Of a stretch of 64,000 nt of DNA, positions 25,968 to 35,900 are shown in pieces. A program made the position numbers and the translations under genes. Origin of the DNA: Gaoshiqia sediminis (GTDB taxonomy: Bacteria > Bacteroidota > Bacteroidia > Bacteroidales > Prolixibacteraceae); contig NZ_JAPAAF010000008.1 in the NCBI RefSeq assembly GCF_025907915.1, positions 62,001 to 126,000 on the forward strand, given 5' to 3'. Numbering within the stretch: position 1 is the first letter of the stretch; each line of letters begins with the position of its first letter. The notes below the pieces were generated by a model. That model was not told the DNA's origin, did no database searches, and was given only the letters and a program-made list of their open reading frames with translations.

Positions 25968-28900
25968 TTATTGCGCCAGCGTAAAGCGGAAGCTCACCCC
26001 GAAGTTAGTGGTGGCGGTAGGAAAGGCCGACGAGGTAAACGGCTCGTTGATCACCTTATCGTAATACAAGCGCAGCTGGAAGCGATCGCTCAGCATGTAG
26101 TCGGCAGTGGTTTTTATGGTGATGGCATTTTGTCCGGCCGTCAGCTGGTTATCGTTTTCCATCAACTTGCGCAACAGGGTTTTGTTCTTTCGGAACGAAA
26201 GGTCGGCCCGGATATTCAGGTCATTCGAATACGCTTTTTGCGAATTTTTGGTTTTAATAATCAGGTCCATCCGCTGAAACCGGTAGCCGAAACCAAACGA
26301 CACCTCGTTGCTCAGCACTTCGGTGAGCTGGTTGTTGGCAAAGTTCAGTGTCAGGTTGCGCGCCCGCTTAATTTCCACCCGGGTTGACATGTCGTTCAAC
26401 CAGGTAACATCTATATTGATGAGCGGGTTGAGCTGTTCGGTAATACTCACCGAATTGATATCGTACTGGTTCACAAAATCTCCGTTCAGCAGGTTGGTGA
26501 CATAGCTGAAGCCATCGCCGTAAAACGCATCGTCGTAGCTGAGGTTCGTCAGGTATGAGCCCACATTGTACGACGAGCGGTACGAGTGGTTCAGGTTGAT
26601 CGACTTGGCCACCTTGCTCAGCCCTTTGATTTTGGACACCACCCCGTCGTAGGTAATCCGCCAATTGGGGCGCATGTATTTCAGCGAGGGGAAAGGCTCC
26701 AGCGCCACTTTCTCAGCCGACTGCCCGGTGTAGGCTGCAATAAACGCGGGAATCATCACCTGCTGCGAGGTAGGCCCGTAGCCCAGTGGATAACCGGTTT
26801 GCGGGTTCACCATCTGCGGATCGTAGCCTTCGGCCGGATTCGGCACACGCCGGGCAGCCAGCCTGCGGGCAATAACAATTCGGTTGTCCAACATCGTCTG
26901 GTAAGCATCCGACACCTCTATTTCTGCTTCGCCCATTTTGCTGAAGGCCGTTTTCCAGGTATTCACCGACATGGTGAAGTTGCCCCGTTCGGTGCGGTTT
27001 AGGGCGTTGAAGTTTCCAGTTTGGCTATCGAAGATGTAGTATTCGCTGATATTTTCCGACTTCCCGCGATTGGCGGTCAGATCGATGCGAAGAAAGGGCA
27101 ACGGTTCGATATCGGCCCGGAAGGTAAATGTTTCGTTGTGGCTCATCGTATAGGGAGCGTTCAGCGTGGTGTCGCGGGTGATCCATCCCTTCAGGGCGGC
27201 ATCGCGTGCAAAGTTCTCGTCCTGCCAACCCAACAGGAATGGCAATCCCGGGGCACGAGTCGAAGCAATATTGCCGAACATGGCCGGATCTGGGCTATAC
27301 TTGCCGGAACCAAACAAACTGGGCTCGGGCATGAATCCCGGCAAAACGGTCCCGTCGGAGGAGGAGTAGGTCACAGCCAGCGTTTTTACGCTCATCAGTG
27401 TACGGGCCGTATAAAGGGCCATCTTGTAAGGCAGGGTTTCCGGCAGCTGGCGTTTCCCTTTCACGGTGAGTTTTGCACCTTCGAGGTTGGCAACCGGAGT
27501 AAAGCGTACCTGGTTTTCATTTACAATTTCCACGCTACCGCGCACCATCATGCCGCGTTCGTTGAACACCTGCACCTGTACCTCGCGCGTTTTCAACTTG
27601 TGGTCGATCACGCTGGGCACGTTGGCCTTCAGATCAACTGTCGAAGAATATTCCACCTCCTTCACCCGGGTACCGTTCGCCCCGGCAGCGGCCTTTTCAA
27701 CTGCTTGGGCACGGCTGGACGAACTGCGCGCCGACCGCGACTGGCTCACAAAACGCTGGTTCACCTCCTTCAAAAAGGGCACCTTGTTGTACAGGTTCAG
27801 CATCGAGAACTGGCCGTTGCCCTGCATCACCCGCGAGTTTTCCACCACGTTACCCAACTCCACTGCCTCATCGGTGAGCGACCCGGCCGTCCAGTCGTAC
27901 ATGGCCTGGTAGCGCCCGGTGAGCGTAATCCAGTTAAACAGCGGGAATTTATTGATAGGCACCTGGTACGAGGCATTCAGCACATGGTGGTAAAGCACAG
28001 GCCGTCCCATATTCAGCAAGTTGGTCAGGATCGAGTCCTTTTTGATCTGGTAGTCGTCGTCTCCCCGGTTGATGCGGCCTTCCGGCTCATCAATACGTGC
28101 TGTACCTTCCGACGAAAAATCCACTTTCAGTGAGCGGGTAAGATTGTAGCGGATATCAAAATTCCGTCGCCAAATAAAGTCCTTCTCCACCGTCAGGGGG
28201 ATAATCAGGTTCGGGTTGGCAATGTTGCGGGTCTGCACCTCTTTATAATACCGGAAAAGTTCATTCCTGTAAGAGATTTGAGTAGGCAGCAGGTAAAAAT
28301 TGAAATCCTTAACCAGTTTAAATGCATTACCCTTCAATAGTTTTGAATTTTTGAACGGTTCGATTACCTCCGGGCGCGTGCTGAAATTGTAGGTCAATGC
28401 GCCCCGGTGGCTCTTTTCGGTGCTGTATTTGGTATTAATGTCGCGTTCTTTTTCCTCATTGAAGGAATACGATACCGAGAAATTGGCCGGATCGTAAAGC
28501 CGGGGCTTTCCGGATTTGCTCACTTTGTCCACCTTCACATTATTGAGAACAATACTTTTACGGGTCGAAAAATCCTGGGCCACCTTTTTGATCGAGTCTT
28601 TTTCGGCCGAGGAGCCGGATCGGCGCAGGGCATCTTTCATGGTTACATCCGGGTCGAGCGGATTGTATTTCGGGTTGCTTACACTGCGCGAAACGCCCAC
28701 GTACAGGGGAATGCGCACCTGAGCCTCTTTCGGGAAAAACTTACCCAACTCCAGGCTGGAGGAAATATCGAATTCGGTCAGGGCATCCATCGCCCGTTCG
28801 CTGGCACTCTGATCGATGCTGCCAAAGCCAACCGAACGGTGACGACCGGCAAAAACGACCGATCCCAAGTCGGCCAGCTTGGTCGATACCCGAAGGTTGG

Positions 28901-31900
28901 CCGCCCAGCCCCCATTGTCGTCCAGTTCGCTCAGACGAAGTTCGTTAGCCCATACCTCCACCGACTTTGGCCCGGGATTAAATTCCGACGTCTTTTTATG
29001 ACGGATCCCCATCATCATCACTTCCACGTTGCCCAAGTTGGGGTTCCCTTTCACCTTCACATAATTCTTGTTGTCGTTCCAGCCTTCGTGGATCATCTCA
29101 AATACATCCGAAGTCCGCAGTGTAGAGCCGGGCTCGTGCATCGCCTCGTTGCGCGAAAGCTTTACATCGGTAAACAACGTAAGCGGAATGTTGATCCGGT
29201 TGGCCTCGGGCCACACGGCATAGCGGTCGCCCTCGATATTCCCGTTGTACAGGCCGGGTGCGGTCAGTTTCAACGGAACTTCATATTCGTAATAGCTGTT
29301 GTCGTAGTCCGAGCCAATACGCATAAAGAAGTACAGCTCATCATCATTTACCGGATAGCCATCGAGTTCTTCAGCATGTAGTTCGAGCTTGAGCCGCTTG
29401 TATTGCCGGAAGTCGAGGTAGATATTTTTGTAAGCCGCCCGCGAGTCACCCTGCTCCAGATCGGTTGCCCGTAGCACCAGCGACTGCTCGTTTAACTGCA
29501 ACAGCTGCGCATTCGACGGGTCAATCACGCGATCGATGCCCGGGGGAAGGATGTAGTTCACCGGCTTGCGGTCGCTGTTTTCTTCGATATTTACTACCGA
29601 AACGTCAAACTGGGTATTCATGCCCGTGCCGTCATCCAGCAGTTCCAGCTTGTCGGTATAGCGTCGCCAGTCGGCCCGCACCAGCTCCAGGGTCGCAAAG
29701 CGCAGAAACACCGGGTCGCTGAACTGGCTCAGGAACATACGCATAAACCGGATGGAGCTAAAATCGGAAATGCCTCCAATCACCTGTTCCGGCTGTTTTA
29801 CGGGCACTTTAAACTGGTACCATTTCACTTCGCCCACCTTGCCGTTGGCCAATTCCACCCGGGCAGTCCGGATATCCGAAATGTAGTTGTTGCCCAGGAT
29901 CATATCCTCGCGGCGAATGCTTACACGATACTGGTAGTACCTTTCATATTCATTCAGGGTATTGTCGCTGTTGATGTCTTCCACATCGGGAAGCGTATAG
30001 GCCGAAGTGGTGTATGATTCGGGCGATTTCGATGCCGGAACAGAGTTCCCCTCCGGTCCGTTGTATTTTTTGTACCGGTCGCGGATGCCAACTTCCTCCG
30101 CGTCAAAATCCGATCCGCGGTAGTAGTGATAGTTGTCGCCCGAAGGGTCCAGCAAAAATTCTTCAAGTACATCCTGGTCGAGAATGTTTTGCACGGCCTG
30201 CAAATAACCACTGTAAAAGGTTTGTTCGTGCGCATCGGACAAACCGTCGAAACCGACATCCTGACGGATTATGATTTCCGGGTCGGTGACAAAGCTATTG
30301 GTAATTTGGGTTTTGTTTGAAACCTGTCCCCACACGGTTGTATCCACATTGGCAATTTCGTCGGTTTCGGGCAAACCATTTTCAAACGATTTGCGCGAGT
30401 CTTTCAGCATATCTTCCGAAATGTCTCCCAAGTTGAAATACAGGTCACCACCCTCATGCAAGCCAAGGGTATCATTCACAAAGGGATCCATCATCCAGAA
30501 TTCGATGTATTCGACGTTGGCCGATTCAAAGTCGGTGGTTTCGATCTTTCGCATAATGCCGCCCCAGCGTGTTTCAGGCTGGCGAAGGGTCCCGTCAGGA
30601 TTAATCCCGGCCGAATAGGGCGAAGGATTGGTGTCGAAATTATACGGGCCGCGCTCTTCGGGGTAATAGGCCAGGTCGAACACCGAAATATTGGTAGGCA
30701 CGCCGATTTCGGTATCCTTGTCGGGGAAGATCTCCCGCTGATACACTTCGCGCACCAGGTGGTCCGATAACTGCTCTTTGTCCTGCCGGATGTGGGCCGG
30801 TGTTTGGGCGGTATTACGCAAAAACAGCGGATCGATCACATACCAGGCCAGTTTGGCGCGGTTAAAGCTGTAAGCCAGTTCGTCATCCAAATCGCCCTCC
30901 GGAAAACGGGCCTGCTTTTGCGGTGTACTGGCCAGCACCCACGATTGCCGTGCCCGCAGGTCGATCGACGTTTGGGTCGATTCAAAATCATCGATATAAA
31001 CCGTGGAATTGGTCACGCCCGACTCGCCCACGACCAGCTGCGCCACTTCGGCCTCTACCGACACGGTTGACACTTCTTTGGTTTCGATGAAGGGCAGTTT
31101 GTCCACTAGTTTGGTCAGCAAATTGGACTGCGTGGTATAATTGGCATCCAGCCCGAACATGGCGTTCGAAATCGGGTCGTCTCCATAATTCACTTTCTGG
31201 GTCAGTGGTCGCTCGTTCATATACAGGATGGTAGCGCCCAGGTTGAAATTGTCCGAAAAGGCATAATTGGCGTGGGTCCCGATCAGCGTTTTTCGTTGAA
31301 CGGTAAACAGGTCTTCGCTTTCGGTAGAAATTTGCAGGTTGGCACCCGACTCCAGGTAAGCCGGGTTGATGATTTTCACCCGCCCCAAGGTGTAATCCAC
31401 CGTGTAGTCAATATTTTCAACCAGGGTGATCCCCCCCGAGGTTACCTTCACCGACCCTTGGGCCAGATTGAAGGTGCCCAGCGATATTTCGGAACTGGAC
31501 GAACCTTTGTAGCTCCCCTTCAACACATACTTGTTGTGACTGGCATCTTGCTCGGCATACGTCCGGGTGGAATCGTACAACGACTGATAGACGTATTTTT
31601 CGGCAAAATCAGTTCCCTGGATGGAGTCGCGCAGCAAGCTGCCAAAAGGCTCCACCGAGGGGAAAATAATCCGCCCGCTGGCCGAATGTACCGTCACCCC
31701 TTCAATAAAATCGAAAACGCCGTTTCGCCCGGGATCGAGCTGGGAATTCAAATTGTCGAGGTTCAGCACATTCAACAAAATATGTCCCTGCAAGTTGGAT
31801 TCCGGCAAATAGTTGATGTAGGTTCCGGTTGAATCGTTCAGGTACAGCACATCCAGGATAAACTCTTCGCTGCTGAGCTGATAGGCATTCAGGTTGTAAA

Positions 31901-33491
31901 TATTTTTCATCATCAGCTTCCAGGTAGGGAGCTTGGGGCTAAGATTGGTCCCTTTCAACAATTTCAGCACCAAGGTTTGCGGAGCTTCAATCCCGTCCGA
32001 CGAAAATTCGCCCACCTGGTAAGTTTTCCCATTGGCCGTATAGTTGAAAGCGACGGCCAGCACTTCGTCGGCATTGAGCGCCGAATTCAGCGAGATGTAC
32101 CCCAGGTTGAGATTGACGGTATATTCGGATGCATTTAATTTACGTGCCTGCTCGATTTTTTCAAAGTCCTGGCCGCCGGCAAATCCGTAGGTCGAGAAGG
32201 CGGCCATGGTTTTGGTAATCTGCGATACCTCCCGGATATCGCCGTAGTTGGTCGTCAGCTCTTCGTACATGCTGTTGGCGCCGTTGAAGGGGTACACATT
32301 TTCGGGGTAAGGCTGGCCGCCGGGGTCGCCAAAGCCGGGCACGCTGTTGTACAAATTTGAGGCATGTTCACCCAGGTCCATCAGTGCCAGGATGTTGCGC
32401 GCCTCGTTATAATTCCCGGATTTGTTGGTTACCCAAACTTCTATTTTATTGATGGTAACTGACGAACGGATGACGGGCAGCTGCGCCAGGGCCTCGTCGT
32501 AATGATCCCGAAAATATTGCGACAGAAAAAAGTGCCGGTTGGCATCGTAAGCCGAAGCTTTTACTTCGAACTGTGTTTTTTGCGCACCGCCTTCCATCTC
32601 TACCACCTTGGTTTCTCCCTTGTTTTGCGAGAAAATGGTGGTCAGGTTCAGCTTCCCGAACTGCATTTCGGTTTTCACCCCAAACAGGTTGGTGCCGCCC
32701 GAAATCAGCGAACCGTTGAGCGGGAGCGACACGTTTCCGGCCTCAATTTTTTTGATGATGTCGTCTTCATCCCCCGAATAGTCCAGGTTCATTTTATTTT
32801 CGTAGTCGAAGGTGGCCTCGGTGTTGTAATTCACGCGCATCTTCATTTTCTCGCCGATACTGCCGTTCACGTTCATCTGGATTTTCTGGTCGAAATCGAA
32901 CGAAGGGGTTTTGCGCAGCCGTTCGGGGATGGACGGGTTTTCGGTGGAATTCATCTGGTAGCCAAAGCTCACTTCCACATAACCTTGCGGACGCACGTCA
33001 ATCGTGTTTCCACCAAAAATTCGGTTGAAGGCCTCGCCGCCTACGGTCAGCCTGGGAATGAATGTACCCTGGCTTTCCAGGTCGGCCTGACTGGCACGTT
33101 GCCGCCAGTAGTTTCGGATGGAATTTTGAAAGTCGTACCGAACATATTCCTGCAACGACATGGTTTTGGGCAGCCGGTAGTCCATGTCGCCAATTTTTTC
33201 CTGTAAGATATAGGTTCCCGTTACCGGGTCGTATTCCACCTGGGTTTTGATGTTCGATGGTTTTTGCAGGTAGAGGCCAGAACTGTCGCGGGTGCCGGGA
33301 GTTTCAAAAGCGGGTTTGTCGCGAAAAGGATAGGGCAGCACCCCGGTCGTATCTATCTCAACAGAATCCGGCAGTTGGGGAAAGACAGCCGCGGAACGGA
33401 AGTGAAGGTTAACCGGCACGGAAGTCCAGCCCATAGCCATGATCCCTGAAAAAACAATCAAGAGCAGCGTATTTTTCAAGTATTTTTTCAA
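25968..33491 (-). CDS. sprA: Cell-surface translocon protein SprA (type IX secretion)
   Basis: 2,507 residues, the expected giant size. SprA is the outer-membrane beta-barrel channel of the type IX secretion system. A signal sequence is present at 1-27. N-terminal landmarks such as VEYDPVTGTYILQEKIGDM, MSLQEYVRYDF and GSISGGTNLFGVKTEM-like text, the central PKSVEVWANELRLSELDD motif and the many amphipathic strands to the terminal GVSFRFTLAQ fit the family. It starts 19 bp after ruvA on the same strand, an arrangement known in other Bacteroidota. Other T9SS genes (sov/gld/por) are not in the window. No frameshift is seen along the whole length. Confidence 0.95.
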   Translation of the reverse strand: MKKYLKNTLLLIVFSGIMAMGWTSVPVNLHFRSAAVFPQLPDSVEIDTTGVLPYPFRDKPAFETPGTRDSSGLYLQKPSNIKTQVEYDPVTGTYILQEKIGDMDYRLPKTMSLQEYVRYDFQNSIRNYWRQRASQADLESQGTFIPRLTVGGEAFNRIFGGNTIDVRPQGYVEVSFGYQMNSTENPSIPERLRKTPSFDFDQKIQMNVNGSIGEKMKMRVNYNTEATFDYENKMNLDYSGDEDDIIKKIEAGNVSLPLNGSLISGGTNLFGVKTEMQFGKLNLTTIFSQNKGETKVVEMEGGAQKTQFEVKASAYDANRHFFLSQYFRDHYDEALAQLPVIRSSVTINKIEVWVTNKSGNYNEARNILALMDLGEHASNLYNSVPGFGDPGGQPYPENVYPFNGANSMYEELTTNYGDIREVSQITKTMAAFSTYGFAGGQDFEKIEQARKLNASEYTVNLNLGYISLNSALNADEVLAVAFNYTANGKTYQVGEFSSDGIEAPQTLVLKLLKGTNLSPKLPTWKLMMKNIYNLNAYQLSSEEFILDVLYLNDSTGTYINYLPESNLQGHILLNVLNLDNLNSQLDPGRNGVFDFIEGVTVHSASGRIIFPSVEPFGSLLRDSIQGTDFAEKYVYQSLYDSTRTYAEQDASHNKYVLKGSYKGSSSSEISLGTFNLAQGSVKVTSGGITLVENIDYTVDYTLGRVKIINPAYLESGANLQISTESEDLFTVQRKTLIGTHANYAFSDNFNLGATILYMNERPLTQKVNYGDDPISNAMFGLDANYTTQSNLLTKLVDKLPFIETKEVSTVSVEAEVAQLVVGESGVTNSTVYIDDFESTQTSIDLRARQSWVLASTPQKQARFPEGDLDDELAYSFNRAKLAWYVIDPLFLRNTAQTPAHIRQDKEQLSDHLVREVYQREIFPDKDTEIGVPTNISVFDLAYYPEERGPYNFDTNPSPYSAGINPDGTLRQPETRWGGIMRKIETTDFESANVEYIEFWMMDPFVNDTLGLHEGGDLYFNLGDISEDMLKDSRKSFENGLPETDEIANVDTTVWGQVSNKTQITNSFVTDPEIIIRQDVGFDGLSDAHEQTFYSGYLQAVQNILDQDVLEEFLLDPSGDNYHYYRGSDFDAEEVGIRDRYKKYNGPEGNSVPASKSPESYTTSAYTLPDVEDINSDNTLNEYERYYQYRVSIRREDMILGNNYISDIRTARVELANGKVGEVKWYQFKVPVKQPEQVIGGISDFSSIRFMRMFLSQFSDPVFLRFATLELVRADWRRYTDKLELLDDGTGMNTQFDVSVVNIEENSDRKPVNYILPPGIDRVIDPSNAQLLQLNEQSLVLRATDLEQGDSRAAYKNIYLDFRQYKRLKLELHAEELDGYPVNDDELYFFMRIGSDYDNSYYEYEVPLKLTAPGLYNGNIEGDRYAVWPEANRINIPLTLFTDVKLSRNEAMHEPGSTLRTSDVFEMIHEGWNDNKNYVKVKGNPNLGNVEVMMMGIRHKKTSEFNPGPKSVEVWANELRLSELDDNGGWAANLRVSTKLADLGSVVFAGRHRSVGFGSIDQSASERAMDALTEFDISSSLELGKFFPKEAQVRIPLYVGVSRSVSNPKYNPLDPDVTMKDALRRSGSSAEKDSIKKVAQDFSTRKSIVLNNVKVDKVSKSGKPRLYDPANFSVSYSFNEEKERDINTKYSTEKSHRGALTYNFSTRPEVIEPFKNSKLLKGNAFKLVKDFNFYLLPTQISYRNELFRYYKEVQTRNIANPNLIIPLTVEKDFIWRRNFDIRYNLTRSLKVDFSSEGTARIDEPEGRINRGDDDYQIKKDSILTNLLNMGRPVLYHHVLNASYQVPINKFPLFNWITLTGRYQAMYDWTAGSLTDEAVELGNVVENSRVMQGNGQFSMLNLYNKVPFLKEVNQRFVSQSRSARSSSSRAQAVEKAAAGANGTRVKEVEYSSTVDLKANVPSVIDHKLKTREVQVQVFNERGMMVRGSVEIVNENQVRFTPVANLEGAKLTVKGKRQLPETLPYKMALYTARTLMSVKTLAVTYSSSDGTVLPGFMPEPSLFGSGKYSPDPAMFGNIASTRAPGLPFLLGWQDENFARDAALKGWITRDTTLNAPYTMSHNETFTFRADIEPLPFLRIDLTANRGKSENISEYYIFDSQTGNFNALNRTERGNFTMSVNTWKTAFSKMGEAEIEVSDAYQTMLDNRIVIARRLAARRVPNPAEGYDPQMVNPQTGYPLGYGPTSQQVMIPAFIAAYTGQSAEKVALEPFPSLKYMRPNWRITYDGVVSKIKGLSKVAKSINLNHSYRSSYNVGSYLTNLSYDDAFYGDGFSYVTNLLNGDFVNQYDINSVSITEQLNPLINIDVTWLNDMSTRVEIKRARNLTLNFANNQLTEVLSNEVSFGFGYRFQRMDLIIKTKNSQKAYSNDLNIRADLSFRKNKTLLRKLMENDNQLTAGQNAITIKTTADYMLSDRFQLRLYYDKVINEPFTSSAFPTATTNFGVSFRFTLAQ

Positions 33492-33510
33492 TGCCGCTAT
33501 TTTTCAATGT

Positions 33511-34095
33511 TTACAGGCCTTTCAGAGCCATCTTTATCATTTGTTCAACCGTTAGTGCCGGATTTGCTTTCAGGATATTATCGAGTTCTTTTTCAACGTT
33601 TTTCCGGGCAAATCCGAGCATAACTAAAGCTGATAACGCTTCATCGCGTATTGTATTGTTTGCCGGGGAGATTAAAATCTGGTCGCTGGCCGGGGTTTTG
33701 CCGATTTTATCTTTCAGGTCGATGATGACCCGTTGGGCCGTTTTGGCGCCAATTCCCTTGATGCTTTTCAGCAAATTGACATTTTCTTCAAGGATGGCTT
33801 TGCGGATTTCATCAGGGGTGAGCGATGAGAGCATCATCAGCGCGGTGCTGGAGCCAATTCCATTAACAGAGATCAGCAGCCGAAACAACTCGCGCTCGGA
33901 AGAACTGGCAAAGCCGTACAGCAGGTGGGCATCTTCGCGCACCACCTGGTGCAGGTACAACTTGGCCTGTTCTTTCCCGTTGATGGCGGAATAGGTATTC
34001 AATGAAATGTGGATAAAATAACCGACAGCCCCTGCCTCAATAACGGCATTGGCAGGTGTCAGCCCGGCTATTTTACCCTGGATATATTCAAACAT
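33511..34095 (-). CDS. ruvA: Holliday junction helicase subunit RuvA
   Basis: 194 residues, normal length. RuvA binds the four-way junction and loads the RuvB motor. The N-terminal OB fold starts MFEYIQGKIAGLTPANAVIE, the helix-hairpin-helix region is seen in LLISVNGIGSSTALMMLSSL and SIKGIGAKTAQRVIIDLKDK (about 70-130), and the flexible linker and C-terminal RuvB-binding domain follow. It lies 12 bp after pdxA and 19 bp before sprA, so the three are probably one transcript. Confidence 0.96.
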   Translation of the reverse strand: MFEYIQGKIAGLTPANAVIEAGAVGYFIHISLNTYSAINGKEQAKLYLHQVVREDAHLLYGFASSSERELFRLLISVNGIGSSTALMMLSSLTPDEIRKAILEENVNLLKSIKGIGAKTAQRVIIDLKDKIGKTPASDQILISPANNTIRDEALSALVMLGFARKNVEKELDNILKANPALTVEQMIKMALKGL

Positions 34096-34107
34096 AACCG
34101 ATCAGAA

Positions 34108-35205
34108 TTAGATGGTTGGTTCCTCGTCAACAAAGTCAACACTCTCGTCCACCTGGTTGGGGTTGATTTCGTATTTTTTAAGTGGATTTTTGCTGATCTC
34201 CTTGTACAACTCACGGTTTTTATGGATATCGATGGCCAGGTACAGCGCTTCGCGGAACGACTCGGGCGACGCTTTTCCTTCGCCGGCAATATCGAACGCC
34301 GTGCCATGAGCCGGGGAGGTGCGGATGAAAGGTAATCCGGCGGTATAATTCACCCCGCGCTCAAACGAAATTACCTTGAATGGGGTGAGTCCCTGGTCGT
34401 GGTACATGGCCAGGATAGCATCAAACTTGGTATAGTCGCCCGAACCAAAAAAGCCATCGCTGGGGTACGGTCCAATCGCCAGGATTCCTTCATTTTTGGC
34501 TTTCTCAATGGCTGGGATGATGATGTCGTTTTCTTCACTCCCGAGCAAGCCGCCGTCGCCGGCGTGCGGGTTCAGTCCCAGCACGGCAATGCGCGGTTTC
34601 TTGATGCTGAAATCCTGCTCCAGCGAGCTGGCGATAATCCGTAGCTTGTTGACAATCGCTTCCTTGGTAATCAGGCTGGTCACGTTGTGCAGCGGTACGT
34701 GCGTAGTTACCACCCCTATTTTCATCATTTCGCTCACCATCAGCATCAGGTAGTTTTTCGAGCCGAACTGCTCGGCTAAAAACTCCGTGTGCCCCGGAAA
34801 GTTGAACTTTTCGCTTTGGATGTTGTCCTTGCTGATAGGGGCAGTCACCAGCGCATCAATGGCTCCTGATTTCAGGTCGTTCACGGCAGCCTCCAGCGAC
34901 ATGTACGAGGCCTCGCCGGCCACATCCGAAATTTTGCCCAGCTCAACGCGGATGTTGTCGTCGATACAATTGATGATGTTGGCTTTGCGCGGATCGGCCT
35001 CACCGGCATCACGCACCGTGTGAAAGTTAAAGCTTTCCATGTTCAGCGCCTTCCGGTGGTAAGCAGCTACCTTGGGCGACCCGTAAACGATTGGCGTACA
35101 CATTTCGAGAATGCGCGGATCGCTCAACGTTTTCATAATCACCTCATAACCAATTCCATTGATATCACCTTGTGAAATACCAATCTTTATTTTGTTTTTG
35201 CTCAT
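34108..35205 (-). CDS. pdxA: 4-Hydroxythreonine-4-phosphate dehydrogenase
   Basis: 365 residues from ATG 35205 (MSKNKIKIGISQGDINGIGYE), the family N-terminus; the 16 extra upstream codons have no family match. NAD-dependent enzyme of vitamin B6 synthesis. Metal-site histidines lie in FPGHTEFLAE, VVTTHVPLHN and AMYHDQGLTPFK. NPHAGDGGLLG and SPAHGTAFDIAG are also characteristic. It heads the pdxA-ruvA-sprA set; 143 bp separate it from the nitroreductase gene upstream, with a 6-bp hairpin GGCACA/TGTGCC in that gap. Confidence 0.95.
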   Translation of the reverse strand: MSKNKIKIGISQGDINGIGYEVIMKTLSDPRILEMCTPIVYGSPKVAAYHRKALNMESFNFHTVRDAGEADPRKANIINCIDDNIRVELGKISDVAGEASYMSLEAAVNDLKSGAIDALVTAPISKDNIQSEKFNFPGHTEFLAEQFGSKNYLMLMVSEMMKIGVVTTHVPLHNVTSLITKEAIVNKLRIIASSLEQDFSIKKPRIAVLGLNPHAGDGGLLGSEENDIIIPAIEKAKNEGILAIGPYPSDGFFGSGDYTKFDAILAMYHDQGLTPFKVISFERGVNYTAGLPFIRTSPAHGTAFDIAGEGKASPESFREALYLAIDIHKNRELYKEISKNPLKKYEINPNQVDESVDFVDEEPTI

Positions 35206-35348
35206 GTTGAATTTCTTAGTTGAAAGATATTTATAAAAGACACCTGAGGGCACAAATGGATGTGCCGTGTAAATTTAATTCATAAATCGACTTTATCAAA
35301 ACGGATTTAAGATCACGTAACGACTTCGCATGAACCAGCTGGCTACGC

Positions 35349-35882
35349 TTATTTCCCGGATTTTCCGAAAACATTCCGTGAGATTTTGTCCCATTGCAAT
35401 TCCGCTGCGGGCTTTCCTGCGCGTACCTGTGCCGCGTAGCCCACGGCGATGATGCTCAGCACCCGCAGGTTTGGCGGGATACCCAACAACTCCTGCACAT
35501 AGGCCTCGGCGCTGAGGGTATCGCTGTGTGCCCGGTTGCGGATTTGTACCCAGCAACTGCCCAACCCCAGCGATTGGGCGGTAAGTTGCAATAAAATGGA
35601 GGCGATAGAGCAATCCTCCACCCAAACATCGCTTTTGCTTTCGTCGGCCAGCACAACTACCGCCAATGGCGCGCCCTCCAGAAATCTGGAGCCATGCGGT
35701 TTGCAAGCTGCCAGTTCAGAAATCAGCTCCGGGCGATCAACAAAAACGAACTCCCAGGCATTGCTGTTTTTCGACGAAGGCGAACGCAGCACAGCTTCCT
35801 CCAGCAAGGTGATCTTTTCAGGCTCGATGGCTTGCGGGCTAAATTTTCGGATGCTTCGCCGGTTGCGAATTAACTCAATCAT
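35349..35882 (-). CDS. Nitroreductase family protein
   Basis: 177 residues, a flavin-dependent nitroreductase-like fold. MIELIRNRRSIRKFSPQAIE at the start supplies the FMN phosphate-binding arginines. SPSSKNSNAWEFVFVDRP and LGLGSCWVQIRN are typical of the subgroup. Members use NAD(P)H to reduce quinones, nitro-aromatics or flavins; the natural substrate cannot be told from sequence. It starts 18 bp after the wbpB stop on the same strand, so it may share the wbp transcript although its function looks unrelated. Confidence 0.88.
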   Translation of the reverse strand: MIELIRNRRSIRKFSPQAIEPEKITLLEEAVLRSPSSKNSNAWEFVFVDRPELISELAACKPHGSRFLEGAPLAVVVLADESKSDVWVEDCSIASILLQLTAQSLGLGSCWVQIRNRAHSDTLSAEAYVQELLGIPPNLRVLSIIAVGYAAQVRAGKPAAELQWDKISRNVFGKSGK

Positions 35883-35900
35883 ATTTTTTGTCCTTTGCGT

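Noticed and set aside
27021-28133. 370-residue plus-strand frame, and others within 26-33 kb
   Set aside because: Antisense shadows of sprA; no family features.
35206-35348. Hairpin GGCACA/TGTGCC before pdxA
   Set aside because: Only 6 bp, no T run, and no known regulatory motif.
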